A stretch of DNA of 64,000 bases from Haloarcula rubripromontorii (GCF_001280425.1 NZ_LIUF01000003.1:186001-250000); one strand, 5' to 3'. Positions 25,805-34,816 are shown, numbered from the stretch's first letter. The notes: a model not told the origin generated them from the letters alone. Numbers and translations: made by a program.

Positions 25805-27175
25805 ATGCACGTCTTCTGGCATCAGCGGGACCTCCGGATACCGGACAACCGGGGACTGACTGCCGCCGCCGCGGACGACGAGGTACTGCCGGTGTACGTT
25901 CTCGATACGGACCTGCTGTCGAAGGTCGGGAAGCGGCAGCGAGCGTTCCTGTTGGCCGGTGTCAGGGCGCTGAAAGCGGCGTATCGGGACCACGGCGGGG
26001 ATCTGCTCGTCAGGAAGGGGACCGCCACCGATGTGCTCTCGACTGTCGTCGAGGAGTACGATGCTGACCGGGTGTACTACAACGAACACTATCGGCCCGC
26101 ACGGCGGAACCGACAGCGCCGCGTGGACGAGGCGCTCCCGACGAAATCGCTGACCGACCTCGTACTCGTCGACCCGGCGGGACTCGATACTCGGTACGAG
26201 AACCACAGTCGCTTCTACGATGACTGGCAAGCCCACCACAAGCTCCCGCCGGTGGGCCGGCCGGACGGGGACTCGCTTGTCGATGTGTCGGACCCGACGA
26301 CGACCCCGAGCATCGAGACGGATATCGACTTGCCCACACCCGGCTACGAGGGCGCACGGCAGCGGTACGACGACTTCCTCACCGGCGGCATCGAGACGTA
26401 CAGCGACACCCGTGACGACATGCAGGCCGCTGTCGAGCGGCCGACGAGCGCCGTCTCGCGCATGTCGCCGTACCTCGCCGCGGGGATGATCGGCATCCGC
26501 GAGATGTGGCAGGATGCGTCCGACCGCCACACCGAAGCCACCGGTGACGCCCAGCGCAACGTCCAGAAGTACCGCTACGAACTCTCGTGGCGCGAACAGA
26601 GCTACCACCTGCTGTACCACACCCCCACGCTGCTGTCGGAGAACTACAAGACGTTCCCGAACCCAATCGAGTGGGAGAACGACGAGGATAACTTCGAAGC
26701 CTGGAAGCGCGGCGAGACGGGGTATCCGTTCGTCGACGCAGGTATGCGCCAGCTCGAACGGGAGGGGTACATCCACAACCGGCCACGCCAGAACGTCGCG
26801 TCCTTCCTCACGAAACACCTCCTTGTCGACTGGCGCGAAGGCGCGCGGCACTTCCGGAAGCGATTGGTCGACCACGACCCCGCTAATAACGCCGCAAGCT
26901 GGCAGTGGACGGCGTCTACTGGGACCGATTCCGTGGATGTGCGTATCTTCGACCCGGTCGCACAGATGAGCAAGTACGACAGCGGGGCGGATTACGTCAC
27001 GGAGTACGTGCCGGAGCTTCGTGATGTTCCGGCGAACAAGATCGTCGACTGGCCGACGCTCTCGGACGGCGAACGCGAGGAACTGGCTCCGGACTACTAC
27101 CACCCAATCGTCGACCGAAACGCCGCCTACGAGCGAGCACAGCGCGTGTTCGAGACGGCACTAGGGAAGCGCTGA
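25805..27175 (+). CDS. phr: Deoxyribodipyrimidine photolyase, class I CPD type
   Basis: A 456-residue photolyase/cryptochrome that repairs UV-induced pyrimidine dimers. The N-terminal antenna-chromophore domain starts MHVFWHQRDLRIPDN. The C-terminal FAD domain has GYPFVDAGMRQL, HNRPRQNVASFLTKHL and ASWQWTASTGTD, the standard FAD- and DNA-contact segments. I use the ATG directly before the conserved HVFWHQRDLR; an ATG 24 bases upstream (25781) would add MPVSLKND and cannot be excluded. The gene stands alone. Confidence 0.9.
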   Translation: MHVFWHQRDLRIPDNRGLTAAAADDEVLPVYVLDTDLLSKVGKRQRAFLLAGVRALKAAYRDHGGDLLVRKGTATDVLSTVVEEYDADRVYYNEHYRPARRNRQRRVDEALPTKSLTDLVLVDPAGLDTRYENHSRFYDDWQAHHKLPPVGRPDGDSLVDVSDPTTTPSIETDIDLPTPGYEGARQRYDDFLTGGIETYSDTRDDMQAAVERPTSAVSRMSPYLAAGMIGIREMWQDASDRHTEATGDAQRNVQKYRYELSWREQSYHLLYHTPTLLSENYKTFPNPIEWENDEDNFEAWKRGETGYPFVDAGMRQLEREGYIHNRPRQNVASFLTKHLLVDWREGARHFRKRLVDHDPANNAASWQWTASTGTDSVDVRIFDPVAQMSKYDSGADYVTEYVPELRDVPANKIVDWPTLSDGEREELAPDYYHPIVDRNAAYERAQRVFETALGKR

Positions 27176-27196
27176 GGCGGTCGAGTCCGGGCGACG

Positions 27197-27682
27197 CTAC
27201 GCTCTGTACTGCACGAAGAGGTAAGTCGCCACTGCAACAGAACCGGTGACGCCTGTGAGCCAGATGTCCGTGCTCAGATACAGCCCCGGCGTGGGCGGGT
27301 GGTACTGTGTCAGTGGCCACAGCACTTCGTACGATCGCCCAGAGGCCTTCAACAGAAGCGAATCGGCGAACAGGTGACTGGCCGCCCCGAGCGACAGCAG
27401 CATGAACACGCGCCGTCGGTCGGCGCGGTTCACGACGACCGTCCCTACGAGGACGGCGACGAACGCGCCGCCGAGCGTGTGGACGCCCAGCCAGTTGAAC
27501 GGGATGCCCAGCGCCGCTTCGACGGCTGCAGCGTCCACGAGAAGCTTAATTTTCGCCATGTCCGGGATGAAGGCGCCGGCCATCCCCACAGTGACATACT
27601 CGCCAGTGAGCCAGTTGTACCGTAGCGACAGGAGGGTACAGATGGTGAACGCGATGAAGGCGTGCGAGAGCAGATCCGGCAT
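27197..27682 (-). CDS. DUF457/YdjM-type membrane protein
   Basis: A 161-residue integral membrane protein with four or five helices. Family-like features are the MPDLLSHAFIAF start with an early histidine, GAFIPDMAKI, LGVHTLGG and ASHLFADSLLL. It belongs to the same class as the protein at 5166-5672, annotated as metal-dependent hydrolases without a proven substrate. The ATG shares a base with the stop of the upstream OB-fold gene, so the two are coupled and may work together in the membrane. Confidence 0.75.
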   Translation of the reverse strand: MPDLLSHAFIAFTICTLLSLRYNWLTGEYVTVGMAGAFIPDMAKIKLLVDAAAVEAALGIPFNWLGVHTLGGAFVAVLVGTVVVNRADRRRVFMLLSLGAASHLFADSLLLKASGRSYEVLWPLTQYHPPTPGLYLSTDIWLTGVTGSVAVATYLFVQYRA

Positions 27683-28230
27683 CAGGCACGCACCGCCTGT
27701 ACCCTCTTGCGAAGCGCCTGTATCGGCCGGAGTGGGTCCTCACGCCGGCACAGTGCCCCCGTCTGCCAGTTCAGCCGCCACCCACAGACCAGTCGCCACA
27801 GCGTCCACAGGCCGGCGATGGCAGAAACGAGATACATCGCCGTGTAGTTCACCGCCGGCACGCGCACGCTGTTCTCCGCAGTGATGGTTCGGTCTGGACC
27901 GACTGTCCCGTACACCTGCAGCGACTCACCCTCGTCGACAGCTATGTCGACGTCCCGGACCGTAACCGTGAGCGTGCCGCTGTGGTACTCGCCGCTGGCA
28001 GTGTACTCGTATTCGACGGCGATTTCGACTGGTTCGGTTCCGGTGACACTGCCGGTCACCTGAACGTACTCACCGACGTGGTTGTCAGGATGCTGGGCCA
28101 GCGCATTTCCATCGGGATAGTCGCCCAGTTCGGGAGCCGGCGTGGTCATACCGAATCCGATCATGAGTGCGAACAAGATGGTCAGCAGTCCACAGATCGC
28201 TGCGACCCTGCCCACCCGCGAATGAAGCAT
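27682..28230 (-). CDS. Membrane-anchored OB-fold protein
   Basis: A 182-residue protein with an N-terminal transmembrane helix (residues about 9-28), an extracellular domain (30-125) and a second helix (129-150) followed by a basic cytoplasmic tail (RRE, RKR). The middle domain (HVGEYVQVTGSVTGTEPVEI and ESLQVYGTV) has the strand pattern of an OB fold, as in haloarchaeal proteins labelled nucleic-acid-binding. Being outside the cell, nucleic-acid binding is doubtful. It is coupled to the DUF457 protein downstream. Confidence 0.7.
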   Translation of the reverse strand: MLHSRVGRVAAICGLLTILFALMIGFGMTTPAPELGDYPDGNALAQHPDNHVGEYVQVTGSVTGTEPVEIAVEYEYTASGEYHSGTLTVTVRDVDIAVDEGESLQVYGTVGPDRTITAENSVRVPAVNYTAMYLVSAIAGLWTLWRLVCGWRLNWQTGALCRREDPLRPIQALRKRVQAVRA

Positions 28231-28294
28231 TCAGATTTCGGTGTGAGCGGTGGGATATAAACTCTGGCGCTTGGGTTGGGTGTCGCTGGTGGGC

Positions 28295-29482
28295 CTACTC
28301 GGGCCTACCGGGCAGGACATCCGGATCGCCGGAGCGATAGATGTACTCGACAGCGACGCCAGTCAGCGGCGAGTCGGCGGCCGTCGCGTACGACTTCGCG
28401 AGATCGAGATACTGTTCGGTTACGTCGACGACGCGCCGATAGGCGGCTTCATCGTCGGGCGCGAGCAGGTACTCGGCGGTGACGGGCGTCAGTTGGCCCT
28501 CCGCTCGATCATCCTCGTAGTCGTCCACGTCGTCAAGCCACACCTGTGCACCGATAATGGCGAGAACGATGGCCTTGGCGAACTCGTCGTCGATGTCGAG
28601 GCCAGCGAGTCGGTAGAGATCGAGCATCCCGTCGTAGAGGACGCCGACGCGGGCGTACTGGGTTTTGCTGTAGGGAAGTTCTTGCTCCGTCTCAGTGAGC
28701 GTCGCTGGCTCCTCGTCGTACTCGGCGAACTTGTACTCCTCGCGGATATCGGTCAGAGCATCGGCGTCACCGTCCTCTGCCGCAGTCATCAGTTCTCGGA
28801 AGTGGTCGTCCCGGTCCTGATGGGCCTCGCTGTAGTCGACGGCCCACTGGTAGGCGTTCTCGACAACAGGCGGCATATCCGCCAGTAAGCCATCGAGGTG
28901 GGACTGCAGCGCCGATTGGGCGACCTCGGCGACGCGGCGGCGGTCTGCTTCGCTCCCGCTCCCCGATTCGCTTTCTTTGAACTCGACCTCGAAGTCCTCG
29001 AATTCGTCGTCGTTGATGGCGTCGCGCATGTCACCGTCGATGAGCGCCTCGATGGAGAGGCGGGTCATCTGCTCGGCGCGCACGACCATCTCACGGGGTG
29101 CAAGGTCCTGCGCCGGCCCCCGTTCCAGCGCTGTCTCATCGACGGTCGGAACGCCGTCGGCGATTGTATCGATGACAGGGTCGCCGGGGGCCTGCTGACG
29201 GGCGTTACGGTAGACGTAGCCCAGCGTCAGCTGTGCGGGGAGGATGAGCTTCGTATCATAGGAGAACTCGACCGGACAGCCGAACTCGTCTTCGAGGGCA
29301 GCCTCGATGCGGTCGGTCACGTCGTCAACCATCGCCTCGGTGCGGTCGTCAATCTCGGATTTCAGTGAGAGGCTGCCAGCGTCGAACACGCCGGTGTCTG
29401 CATAGTATCCCAGCACCGCCCGTAGCGCCGTGGGCAGCCGCCGCCTGTCCGCGAGCACGCCCGCGCCTGTCTTGAGAACCAT
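28295..29482 (-). CDS. Uncharacterised protein with a prenyl-synthase-like Asp-rich motif
   Basis: A 395-residue, mostly helical, acidic protein. I do not recognise the family. Its most striking segment is AQVWLDDVDDYEDDRAEGQL at about residues 318-337, followed by TPVTAEYLLAP, which recalls the second aspartate motif of class I isoprenoid synthases. A matching first motif is not obvious, so enzymatic activity is uncertain. It diverges from a geranylgeranyl reductase 112 bases away, which makes an isoprenoid or lipid role worth testing. An alternative is a purely structural, haloarchaea-specific protein. Confidence 0.65.
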   Translation of the reverse strand: MVLKTGAGVLADRRRLPTALRAVLGYYADTGVFDAGSLSLKSEIDDRTEAMVDDVTDRIEAALEDEFGCPVEFSYDTKLILPAQLTLGYVYRNARQQAPGDPVIDTIADGVPTVDETALERGPAQDLAPREMVVRAEQMTRLSIEALIDGDMRDAINDDEFEDFEVEFKESESGSGSEADRRRVAEVAQSALQSHLDGLLADMPPVVENAYQWAVDYSEAHQDRDDHFRELMTAAEDGDADALTDIREEYKFAEYDEEPATLTETEQELPYSKTQYARVGVLYDGMLDLYRLAGLDIDDEFAKAIVLAIIGAQVWLDDVDDYEDDRAEGQLTPVTAEYLLAPDDEAAYRRVVDVTEQYLDLAKSYATAADSPLTGVAVEYIYRSGDPDVLPGRPE

Positions 29483-29593
29483 TGTATGTCGCCCCGGGTG
29501 TTCCCGTCATGGTAGTGGGGCCGTCTTTACCCTTTCGAGACCGCCCTCGGTGTATTCGGAAAGACTGATTACCGACAGGCAACACGCACAACC

Positions 29594-30829
29594 ATGCGCG
29601 AGCGCTTTGACGTGGTGATAGCCGGTGCCGGCCCTGCAGGGGCGCAGTGTGCCCGTGATCTAGCGGAGCGAAACTACGAGGTGCTCGTTCTCGAAACCGA
29701 GTCAGAAGACGGGTTCCCGCGTCAGAGCAACAAGTCCACCGCCGGGACGTTCATGTCGGCGATGACGGGCTTTGCGATTCCAGATGACGTGGTGATGAAC
29801 TACACGGACAACGTCGTGCTTGAGTCCCCCAACGACCACTACGTCCGCAATCAGACGGGGGCCGTCCTAGAGTTTGCGGAGTTCAAACAGTGGCTTGTCT
29901 CGGAGGGACGGACCAAGGGTGCGACCTACCGCTTTGACTCCCGCGTCTCGGCCCCAATCATGGAGGACGGGGAGATCGCCGGCGTCCGCTATGACGGCGA
30001 CAAAGAGGTGTACGCGGACATCGTCATCGACGCCACCGGCCCCGCCGCGCCGCTGGCGAAGGAACTTGACGTGTGTGACCTCAAGCGGAACCATCAGGCG
30101 ATCGGCGTCGAGTACGAGTTCGAGGGCGTCGAAGTCAACCACGACGACTACGCCGACCTCCGGGACGCAATGATGCTCCGTCTGGATCACGATCTCGCCC
30201 CGGGTGGCTACTCCTGGATTTTCCACACCGGCGAAGACACGGCGAAAGTCGGCCTCTGTTACATCCAGAACGGCTCCCACGATAAGTACGCGAAAGACGG
30301 GATGGGCATCGACGACTATCTGGAATACTGGCTCGATTCGGACCCCCGGTTCGACGACGCCGAGCGAATCGAGGGGACGCAAGCCCACCGGGGGTCAGCC
30401 CACATCCAGCCCCCGGACTCAATGAGCACGGACAGCTTCATGGCTATCGGTGATACTGTCCCGACTGTCGACCCGCTGTGGGGCGAAGGGATCCACAAAG
30501 GGATGAAGTCGGCCCGTGCCGCCGCCGCGACGGCTGATTCCGCGCTCAAGCCGGACGAGCCCGACACCTCGGCGGAGAACCTCTCTGTCTATGACCAGCT
30601 CTGGCACAGCGAGGTGGCTCCGAAACACAACGCCCGCCTGATGATGACGGAACTGCTGTATCTCGCCCCGAACGAGCGGTACGATCAGCTGATGGACGAC
30701 CTCCGGAGTACCGGACAGGACACTCTCAGGCAAATCAACGGCGGCGACCGTCGGGCGATTGCGAAGCTCACCCATCTCTCCGACTTGCCGATTCTCGTGA
30801 ACTACGCGCGCCGCCGGTTCGACATCTGA
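29594..30829 (+). CDS. Geranylgeranyl reductase family flavoprotein
   Basis: A 411-residue FAD-dependent reductase. The N-terminal Rossmann motif is VIAGAGPAGAQCARDLAERN (residues 8-27), and the second FAD motif is SFMAIGDTVPTVDPLWGEGI. Members saturate geranylgeranyl chains of archaeal lipids (digeranylgeranylglycerophospholipid reductase) or other isoprenoids such as menaquinone side chains. Several paralogues exist per haloarchaeal genome and the substrate cannot be picked from sequence. A start giving MRERFDVVIAGAG is clear. Confidence 0.87.
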   Translation: MRERFDVVIAGAGPAGAQCARDLAERNYEVLVLETESEDGFPRQSNKSTAGTFMSAMTGFAIPDDVVMNYTDNVVLESPNDHYVRNQTGAVLEFAEFKQWLVSEGRTKGATYRFDSRVSAPIMEDGEIAGVRYDGDKEVYADIVIDATGPAAPLAKELDVCDLKRNHQAIGVEYEFEGVEVNHDDYADLRDAMMLRLDHDLAPGGYSWIFHTGEDTAKVGLCYIQNGSHDKYAKDGMGIDDYLEYWLDSDPRFDDAERIEGTQAHRGSAHIQPPDSMSTDSFMAIGDTVPTVDPLWGEGIHKGMKSARAAAATADSALKPDEPDTSAENLSVYDQLWHSEVAPKHNARLMMTELLYLAPNERYDQLMDDLRSTGQDTLRQINGGDRRAIAKLTHLSDLPILVNYARRRFDI

Positions 30830-30887
30830 ACACGAATACACGACGAAGTGCGGCAGGTTTTTTTCCGCCGGCCCGGAGATTCAGGTG

Positions 30888-31601
30888 ATGGGAACCCCCG
30901 TTGGTGTGGTCGGTGACGACGGCCTAGCAGACGTGCTCCGAGACGCCGGCGTGGCTGTTGAACGGGGTCGTGACGGCGCTGTTCCGAATACTGACCGGGT
31001 CGTCGCCGTCGGCGAGGACGCCGTCGCTGCCGTGGCACGGGCCGAGGGTGACCCGCTCGTACTGCCGGTCGCGGCGGGTCGCGGCGTCCGGTCAGTACCC
31101 AGAGACGACGCTGTCGCCGCCGTGTCGGGACTTGCTGAAGCACGGGTCGAAAGCCATCCAGTTCTCCGTGTGACGATGCCTGACGGGACGGTCGAACAAG
31201 CCTTCTGGGACGTGACCCTCGTCACCGCAGACGCCGCCCGCATCTCCGAGTTCACTGTCGCGTCGACGGCCGACCGCATCGGGCAGTTCCGGGCCGACGG
31301 CGTCGTGATCGCAACGGCCGCTGGTTCTCCGGGCTACGCCCATCGCGTCGGCGGCCCGATTCTGGCACCGTCGGAGCAGGCAGTGGTGGCACCGATCGCG
31401 CCGTTTGCGACTGATCCGGATCACTGGGTCTTGCCGGCCGATGGCCTCAGCGCCTTGGTTGAACGCGATGAGGCGACCGTCAAATTACTCGTCGATGACC
31501 ACATATCGCGGCCCGTCAGCTATCAGGAGCGTATCACGATCTCGCTCGGGTCCCCCGTTCGAACCGCTGTCGTTGACGAGAGTCGGTCCAGATTCGAGTG
31601 A
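30888..31601 (+). CDS. NAD-kinase-like (ATP-NAD/AcoX) protein with degenerate motifs
   Basis: A 237-residue protein that aligns by eye with the NAD kinase fold. The diagnostic GGDGT motif is replaced by AVGEDAV (about residues 40-46), while the second region is ATAAGSPGYAHRVGGPIL instead of PTGSTAY...GGPI. The kinase aspartate is thus shifted or lost, so catalysis of NAD phosphorylation is doubtful. I use the ATG at 30888 rather than the GTG one codon before; a poly-T element lies about 27 bases upstream. It may bind nucleotide as a regulator. Confidence 0.72.
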   Translation: MGTPVGVVGDDGLADVLRDAGVAVERGRDGAVPNTDRVVAVGEDAVAAVARAEGDPLVLPVAAGRGVRSVPRDDAVAAVSGLAEARVESHPVLRVTMPDGTVEQAFWDVTLVTADAARISEFTVASTADRIGQFRADGVVIATAAGSPGYAHRVGGPILAPSEQAVVAPIAPFATDPDHWVLPADGLSALVERDEATVKLLVDDHISRPVSYQERITISLGSPVRTAVVDESRSRFE

Positions 31602-31642
31602 GATTGGAAAGACACTAATGGACGGTGGACAGAGCTTTGCAT

Positions 31643-32104
31643 ATGCAGCCATCCGTAACGTTCTTTGGGCCACTGGATACCATTCTGGGGAGCCCCACAG
31701 TCGGCGGTGCGCTCCTCATCGAATACATCATCTTCGGAGTGGTAATTGTCAACTTCCTCACGCGGCAGCTCGCCCATAGAAGCCACGTCAAGCAGTACAA
31801 AAACGATGGCGCGGACGCAATCAGCCGTCACCCGGCACACACGTTCAGCAACATCGCACTGGTCGTGTTGTCGTTTTTCTACATGACGCTTCACCACCAC
31901 GGTGGGATGGTCCTGTCCGTACTCGTGCTCGGCGCAGTCATCACTGACTTCTTCGAGTTTGAGTCCCGCAAGGTCGAAGCCCGCCGTGACATTCCGCTGG
32001 AACGGCCGAAAGGAGCCATCGTCGCCGCCCTTGTAGTGTTCATGTATGCGGGCTACCAGAGCCTGTTCTGGCTCATCAAGGGCCCGTGGAGCGCCATCGT
32101 CTGA
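31643..32104 (+). CDS. Haloarchaeal membrane protein of unknown function
   Basis: A 153-residue protein with four hydrophobic stretches (about residues 20-40, 70-86, 89-107 and 125-143) separated by short basic loops. A histidine cluster (MTLHHHGG) lies between helices two and three. It starts at MQPSVTFFG; a GTG 18 bases upstream is rejected because an ACTAAT element sits 26 bases from the ATG. It resembles one of the DUF73xx families commonly found near respiratory genes in haloarchaea, and the cytochrome bc cluster is close by on the other strand. Confidence 0.68.
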   Translation: MQPSVTFFGPLDTILGSPTVGGALLIEYIIFGVVIVNFLTRQLAHRSHVKQYKNDGADAISRHPAHTFSNIALVVLSFFYMTLHHHGGMVLSVLVLGAVITDFFEFESRKVEARRDIPLERPKGAIVAALVVFMYAGYQSLFWLIKGPWSAIV

Positions 32105-32335
32105 AGACAGATTCTCGTTTTACCGACTTCGTCTACGTGTCGCTTCCCAGCCGCGCCTATCGATAGCGCTTTGCGTATGGCAGGCAACCATCACGCAGCC
32201 ATTCAACGCGTATGTACAGTTTTAGTTCGAGAAGCTGTATTAATATCTAATTCTATCCGAATACAGTGCCAGAATGAGCTGCACTTGGGCGAAATAACTT
32301 AATACTGCCACGACAATGTATCGATGTAGACGAAA
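32105..32335. other. AT-rich intergenic region with TATA-like elements
   Basis: 231 bases without a convincing gene. The second half is unusually AT-rich for this genome (for example GTATTAATATCTAATTC) and carries at least two TATA-like stretches (around 32240 and 32290-32305) that could serve the small HTH gene downstream. Confidence 0.5.
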
Positions 32336-32512
32336 ATGTCACACAGGTCCCTCACAACGGCACTGACACTGTATCGCGGGGAAACATTCACACTCGAAGA
32401 AGCAGCGACGTACAGCGGGGTGTCTCCGAGCAAGTTCGCTACGGCGCTTCGGTCCCGCGGGATTCAGGTACGCGACGAAGACCACACGCCGGTCGATCGG
32501 ACTGCGAACTGA
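32336..32512 (+). CDS. 58-residue helix-turn-helix-like small protein
   Basis: A small gene encoding MSHRSLTTALTLYRGETFTL followed by EEAATYSGVSPSKFATALRS and a short charged tail ending DRTAN. The central EEAATYSGVSPSKFATALRSRGI reads as a helix-turn-helix, with GVSPSKF at the turn and a recognition-helix-like segment after it. Similar tiny HTH proteins occur widely in haloarchaea. It lies between the membrane protein gene and the convergent respiratory cluster. DNA binding is inferred only from the pattern. Confidence 0.72.
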   Translation: MSHRSLTTALTLYRGETFTLEEAATYSGVSPSKFATALRSRGIQVRDEDHTPVDRTAN

Positions 32513-32557
32513 GAGCGGCGTCGGTCCCGGTTAGAAAGACACGGCGACTGCGTCCTG

Positions 32558-32827
32558 TTACGCCGACCGCTCGTCAAGGTACGCCTGGAATTCACTGATC
32601 AGCGGCAGCACGACCCAGAAGGTCAGTGCGCCCAGCACCGCGAACCAGAAGAACGCGTCGCCCATGAACAGGGCGATCTGGTCGAACGTGGTCGGTTCCT
32701 CGATAGTAAGTTCGCCAGTGAGCTGTGCCCCTTCGAAACTCGGCGTGTTGTACCATCCCTTGATGGTCATCCAACCCAGTCCGCCGACCATGAGGCACGC
32801 GAACCCCTTCATGAACTCGTCAGCCAT
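32558..32827 (-). CDS. Small two-helix membrane subunit of the bc-complex cluster
   Basis: An 89-residue membrane protein starting MADEFMKGFACLMVGGLGWM, with two hydrophobic helices (about residues 6-22 and 55-75) and an extracytoplasmic loop between them. It is the last gene of the respiratory block, 10 bases after its neighbour, and matches the small DUF7314-type proteins that travel with haloarchaeal cytochrome b genes. The in-frame extension upstream of the ATG is Arg/Ser-rich and non-coding. A structural subunit role is inferred. Confidence 0.7.
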   Translation of the reverse strand: MADEFMKGFACLMVGGLGWMTIKGWYNTPSFEGAQLTGELTIEEPTTFDQIALFMGDAFFWFAVLGALTFWVVLPLISEFQAYLDERSA

Positions 32828-32837
32828 TATTCGAACG

Positions 32838-33137
32838 TTAGGTAGCGTCGTCTTTAGACTTTCCCATTTCCTCGGTACGGAACCGCGTCGAGAACGCGTA
32901 CACGACTGTGCCAGCGAGGATGCACGCGATGCCGGCGATGCCGACTGGCACGTCGATCTCCGAGGCCGGGGCTGACGCACGCTGTGTCGCCACGTCGACG
33001 AGGATGAATCCGGCGACGACGCTTACCACCGCAAACAGCGTCGAGAACACTGTCACGGCCTTGTACACGCGCAGCGGGACCACGACATCCCGCCGGTCCG
33101 AACCGCCTTCAGTCCCCGCTGGCTGGTCCTCTGTCAT
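32838..33137 (-). CDS. Small membrane subunit of the bc-complex cluster (DUF7315-like)
   Basis: A 99-residue protein with two hydrophobic helices (about residues 26-46 and 64-82) and charged termini. The ATG at 33137 gives MTEDQPAGTEGG; a GTG two codons earlier is possible. It lies between the cytochrome b C-terminal subunit and another two-helix protein in the same direction, as in the conserved haloarchaeal operon. No cofactor ligands are visible, so it is probably structural or an assembly factor. Confidence 0.7.
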   Translation of the reverse strand: MTEDQPAGTEGGSDRRDVVVPLRVYKAVTVFSTLFAVVSVVAGFILVDVATQRASAPASEIDVPVGIAGIACILAGTVVYAFSTRFRTEEMGKSKDDAT

Positions 33138-33240
33138 CGTCACTACTAGGGACGGGAGCCACTTTACTGCGGCGAGACGCGGGCGAGACGCCCGGCAGTG
33201 CGACGAGTGGAAACGGCGAGAATAAAAGCGCCGGCCCGGA

Positions 33241-34005
33241 CTACTTCGGCGGTCGCAGCCGGTAGTACCGCCGGTTGAGGTCGAACATGTAGCCCTCGCG
33301 CATCGTCTTGAGCACCGCGTAGGTGATCGTCGCGCTGACGATGGGGACGAGGAACGTCAGGTCAAACAGCAGGTGGGAGTCCATCGGGACGAGGTTCTTG
33401 ATGGACAGTGCGGCGATGGTCAGGCTGAAGATGACGCCGGACATCCCGACCGCGGCCCAGAACGGCTGCTCGACGGGACGCCGCGCGGACCCCTTGTTCA
33501 GGAAGGGGACGATGGCGACGAAGCCGACGACCACGACGTTCGCCAACACACCGTAGGTCCGGTCGGCCATGAGCTTCGAGCCGCCGAGGATGCTCAGGTC
33601 AGGGTTCAGCGGGCCGAGCTTGAGCAGGCCAAAGGACCAGTAGAGATACCAGTCCGGCAGGATAATTGCCGGCGTCACACTGGAGTTAGCAGGGTTTGGC
33701 ATCTCCGGGGGCAGCGTCGCCGAGACGAACAGGATCATGCCCACGAAGAAGGATGTCAGCGCGATGTTGCGCATCATCTCGTGAGGCCAGGCCGGGAACG
33801 CGAGTACGTCGCGCTCGACGTAATCCGACTGCTGGCGAAGGTCCTGGTCCTCGCGGCGCGCCCGCTCGAAGTACTCGTAGGTCAGCCGGGAGAGCCCCTG
33901 GGTCCGCTCCTTGCGTTCGGACCACGCGGGGGTCTCGTCGTCCGGCGAGACGATACCGGTACCGGAACCGTCCGTGCGAACGTCGTCTGTGTCGTTGTCG
34001 CTCAT
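33241..34005 (-). CDS. petD: Cytochrome bc complex, C-terminal cytochrome b subunit (PetD-like)
   Basis: A 254-residue subunit corresponding to subunit IV of cytochrome b6f. After a 70-residue hydrophilic N-terminus come four hydrophobic segments. The quinol-oxidation-site motif appears as LPDWYLYWSFGLLKL, the PDWY variant of PEWY. It is 4 bases downstream of the N-terminal cytochrome b gene, so cytochrome b is split in the b6f manner. The long soluble N-terminus, with YERARR-like charged helices, is not part of the plant or cyanobacterial protein. Confidence 0.88.
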   Translation of the reverse strand: MSDNDTDDVRTDGSGTGIVSPDDETPAWSERKERTQGLSRLTYEYFERARREDQDLRQQSDYVERDVLAFPAWPHEMMRNIALTSFFVGMILFVSATLPPEMPNPANSSVTPAIILPDWYLYWSFGLLKLGPLNPDLSILGGSKLMADRTYGVLANVVVVGFVAIVPFLNKGSARRPVEQPFWAAVGMSGVIFSLTIAALSIKNLVPMDSHLLFDLTFLVPIVSATITYAVLKTMREGYMFDLNRRYYRLRPPK

Positions 34006-34009
34006 AGTA

Positions 34010-34813
34010 TTAGTGTGGCTCAGCGATCCCCTGCATCCAGACGATGCCGATGTGGACCGCGATGATGGCAGTCGTGATGAACGGCAGGAAGAACACGTGC
34101 AGGATGTACATCCGCTGTAGCGTGGCCTGCGAGAGCGTGAACCCGCCGAACATCAGCTGTGCGACCCACTCACCGATGAGCGGGATGGAGAGTGACATCT
34201 CGACGCCGATCTGGCCGGCCCAGAAGGAGAGCTGGCTCCACGGCAGCAGGTAGCCGGTGTATCCGAACACCAGCGTCAGTGAGATCAGGACGATCCCGAT
34301 GAGCCAGTTCAGCTCGCGCGGTTCCTTGTACGCCCCAGTGAAGTACACACGAAGCATGTGAAGGAACACGGCAGCGACCATAATCTGGGCGGCCCAGCGG
34401 TGGACCGAGCGCAGGAAGTAGCCGAGGTTGAGCTGGCCCATGATGAGCATCACCGAGTCGTACGCGACCGTCGGTGATCCGTCGGCAGCCGCGGCGGCCG
34501 GTGCGTAATAGAACCCGAGCAACGCGCCGGATATCGCGGCGACGATGTATGCGACCGTCGAGAACGACCCGAGTGCGTACAGCGGGTACCAGTACCAGAA
34601 CTTGTTGTCGAGATTGTACTGTTCCGTGTGGCTCTTCGGCATCTGCATGTTGACTTTGTAGTAGAGATCTTCGAGGATCTCAAGGTAGTCAACGACGCGC
34701 AGCCGTCGGTCGAGCCAGATAAGCACGGTCAGGTACACCGATTCTACCGGCGTCAGCTCGCGCGATTCCATCCAGCCTTTGTGATCGTGTTCGTCTTTGC
34801 GTTCGAGACTCAT
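34010..34813 (-). CDS. petB: Cytochrome bc complex, N-terminal cytochrome b subunit (PetB-like)
   Basis: A 267-residue four-helix subunit that binds both b hemes. The first ligand pair lies in SVHRWAAQIMVAAVFLHMLR (13 residues between the histidines) and the second in ILHVFFLPFITTAIIAVHIG (14 residues between). The 13/14 spacing is the cytochrome b6 pattern rather than the 13/13 of mitochondrial cytochrome b. It lies between the Rieske gene and petD with 3-4 base gaps, so the quinol:halocyanin oxidoreductase is expressed as one operon. Confidence 0.92.
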   Translation of the reverse strand: MSLERKDEHDHKGWMESRELTPVESVYLTVLIWLDRRLRVVDYLEILEDLYYKVNMQMPKSHTEQYNLDNKFWYWYPLYALGSFSTVAYIVAAISGALLGFYYAPAAAAADGSPTVAYDSVMLIMGQLNLGYFLRSVHRWAAQIMVAAVFLHMLRVYFTGAYKEPRELNWLIGIVLISLTLVFGYTGYLLPWSQLSFWAGQIGVEMSLSIPLIGEWVAQLMFGGFTLSQATLQRMYILHVFFLPFITTAIIAVHIGIVWMQGIAEPH

Positions 34814-34816
34814 TGG

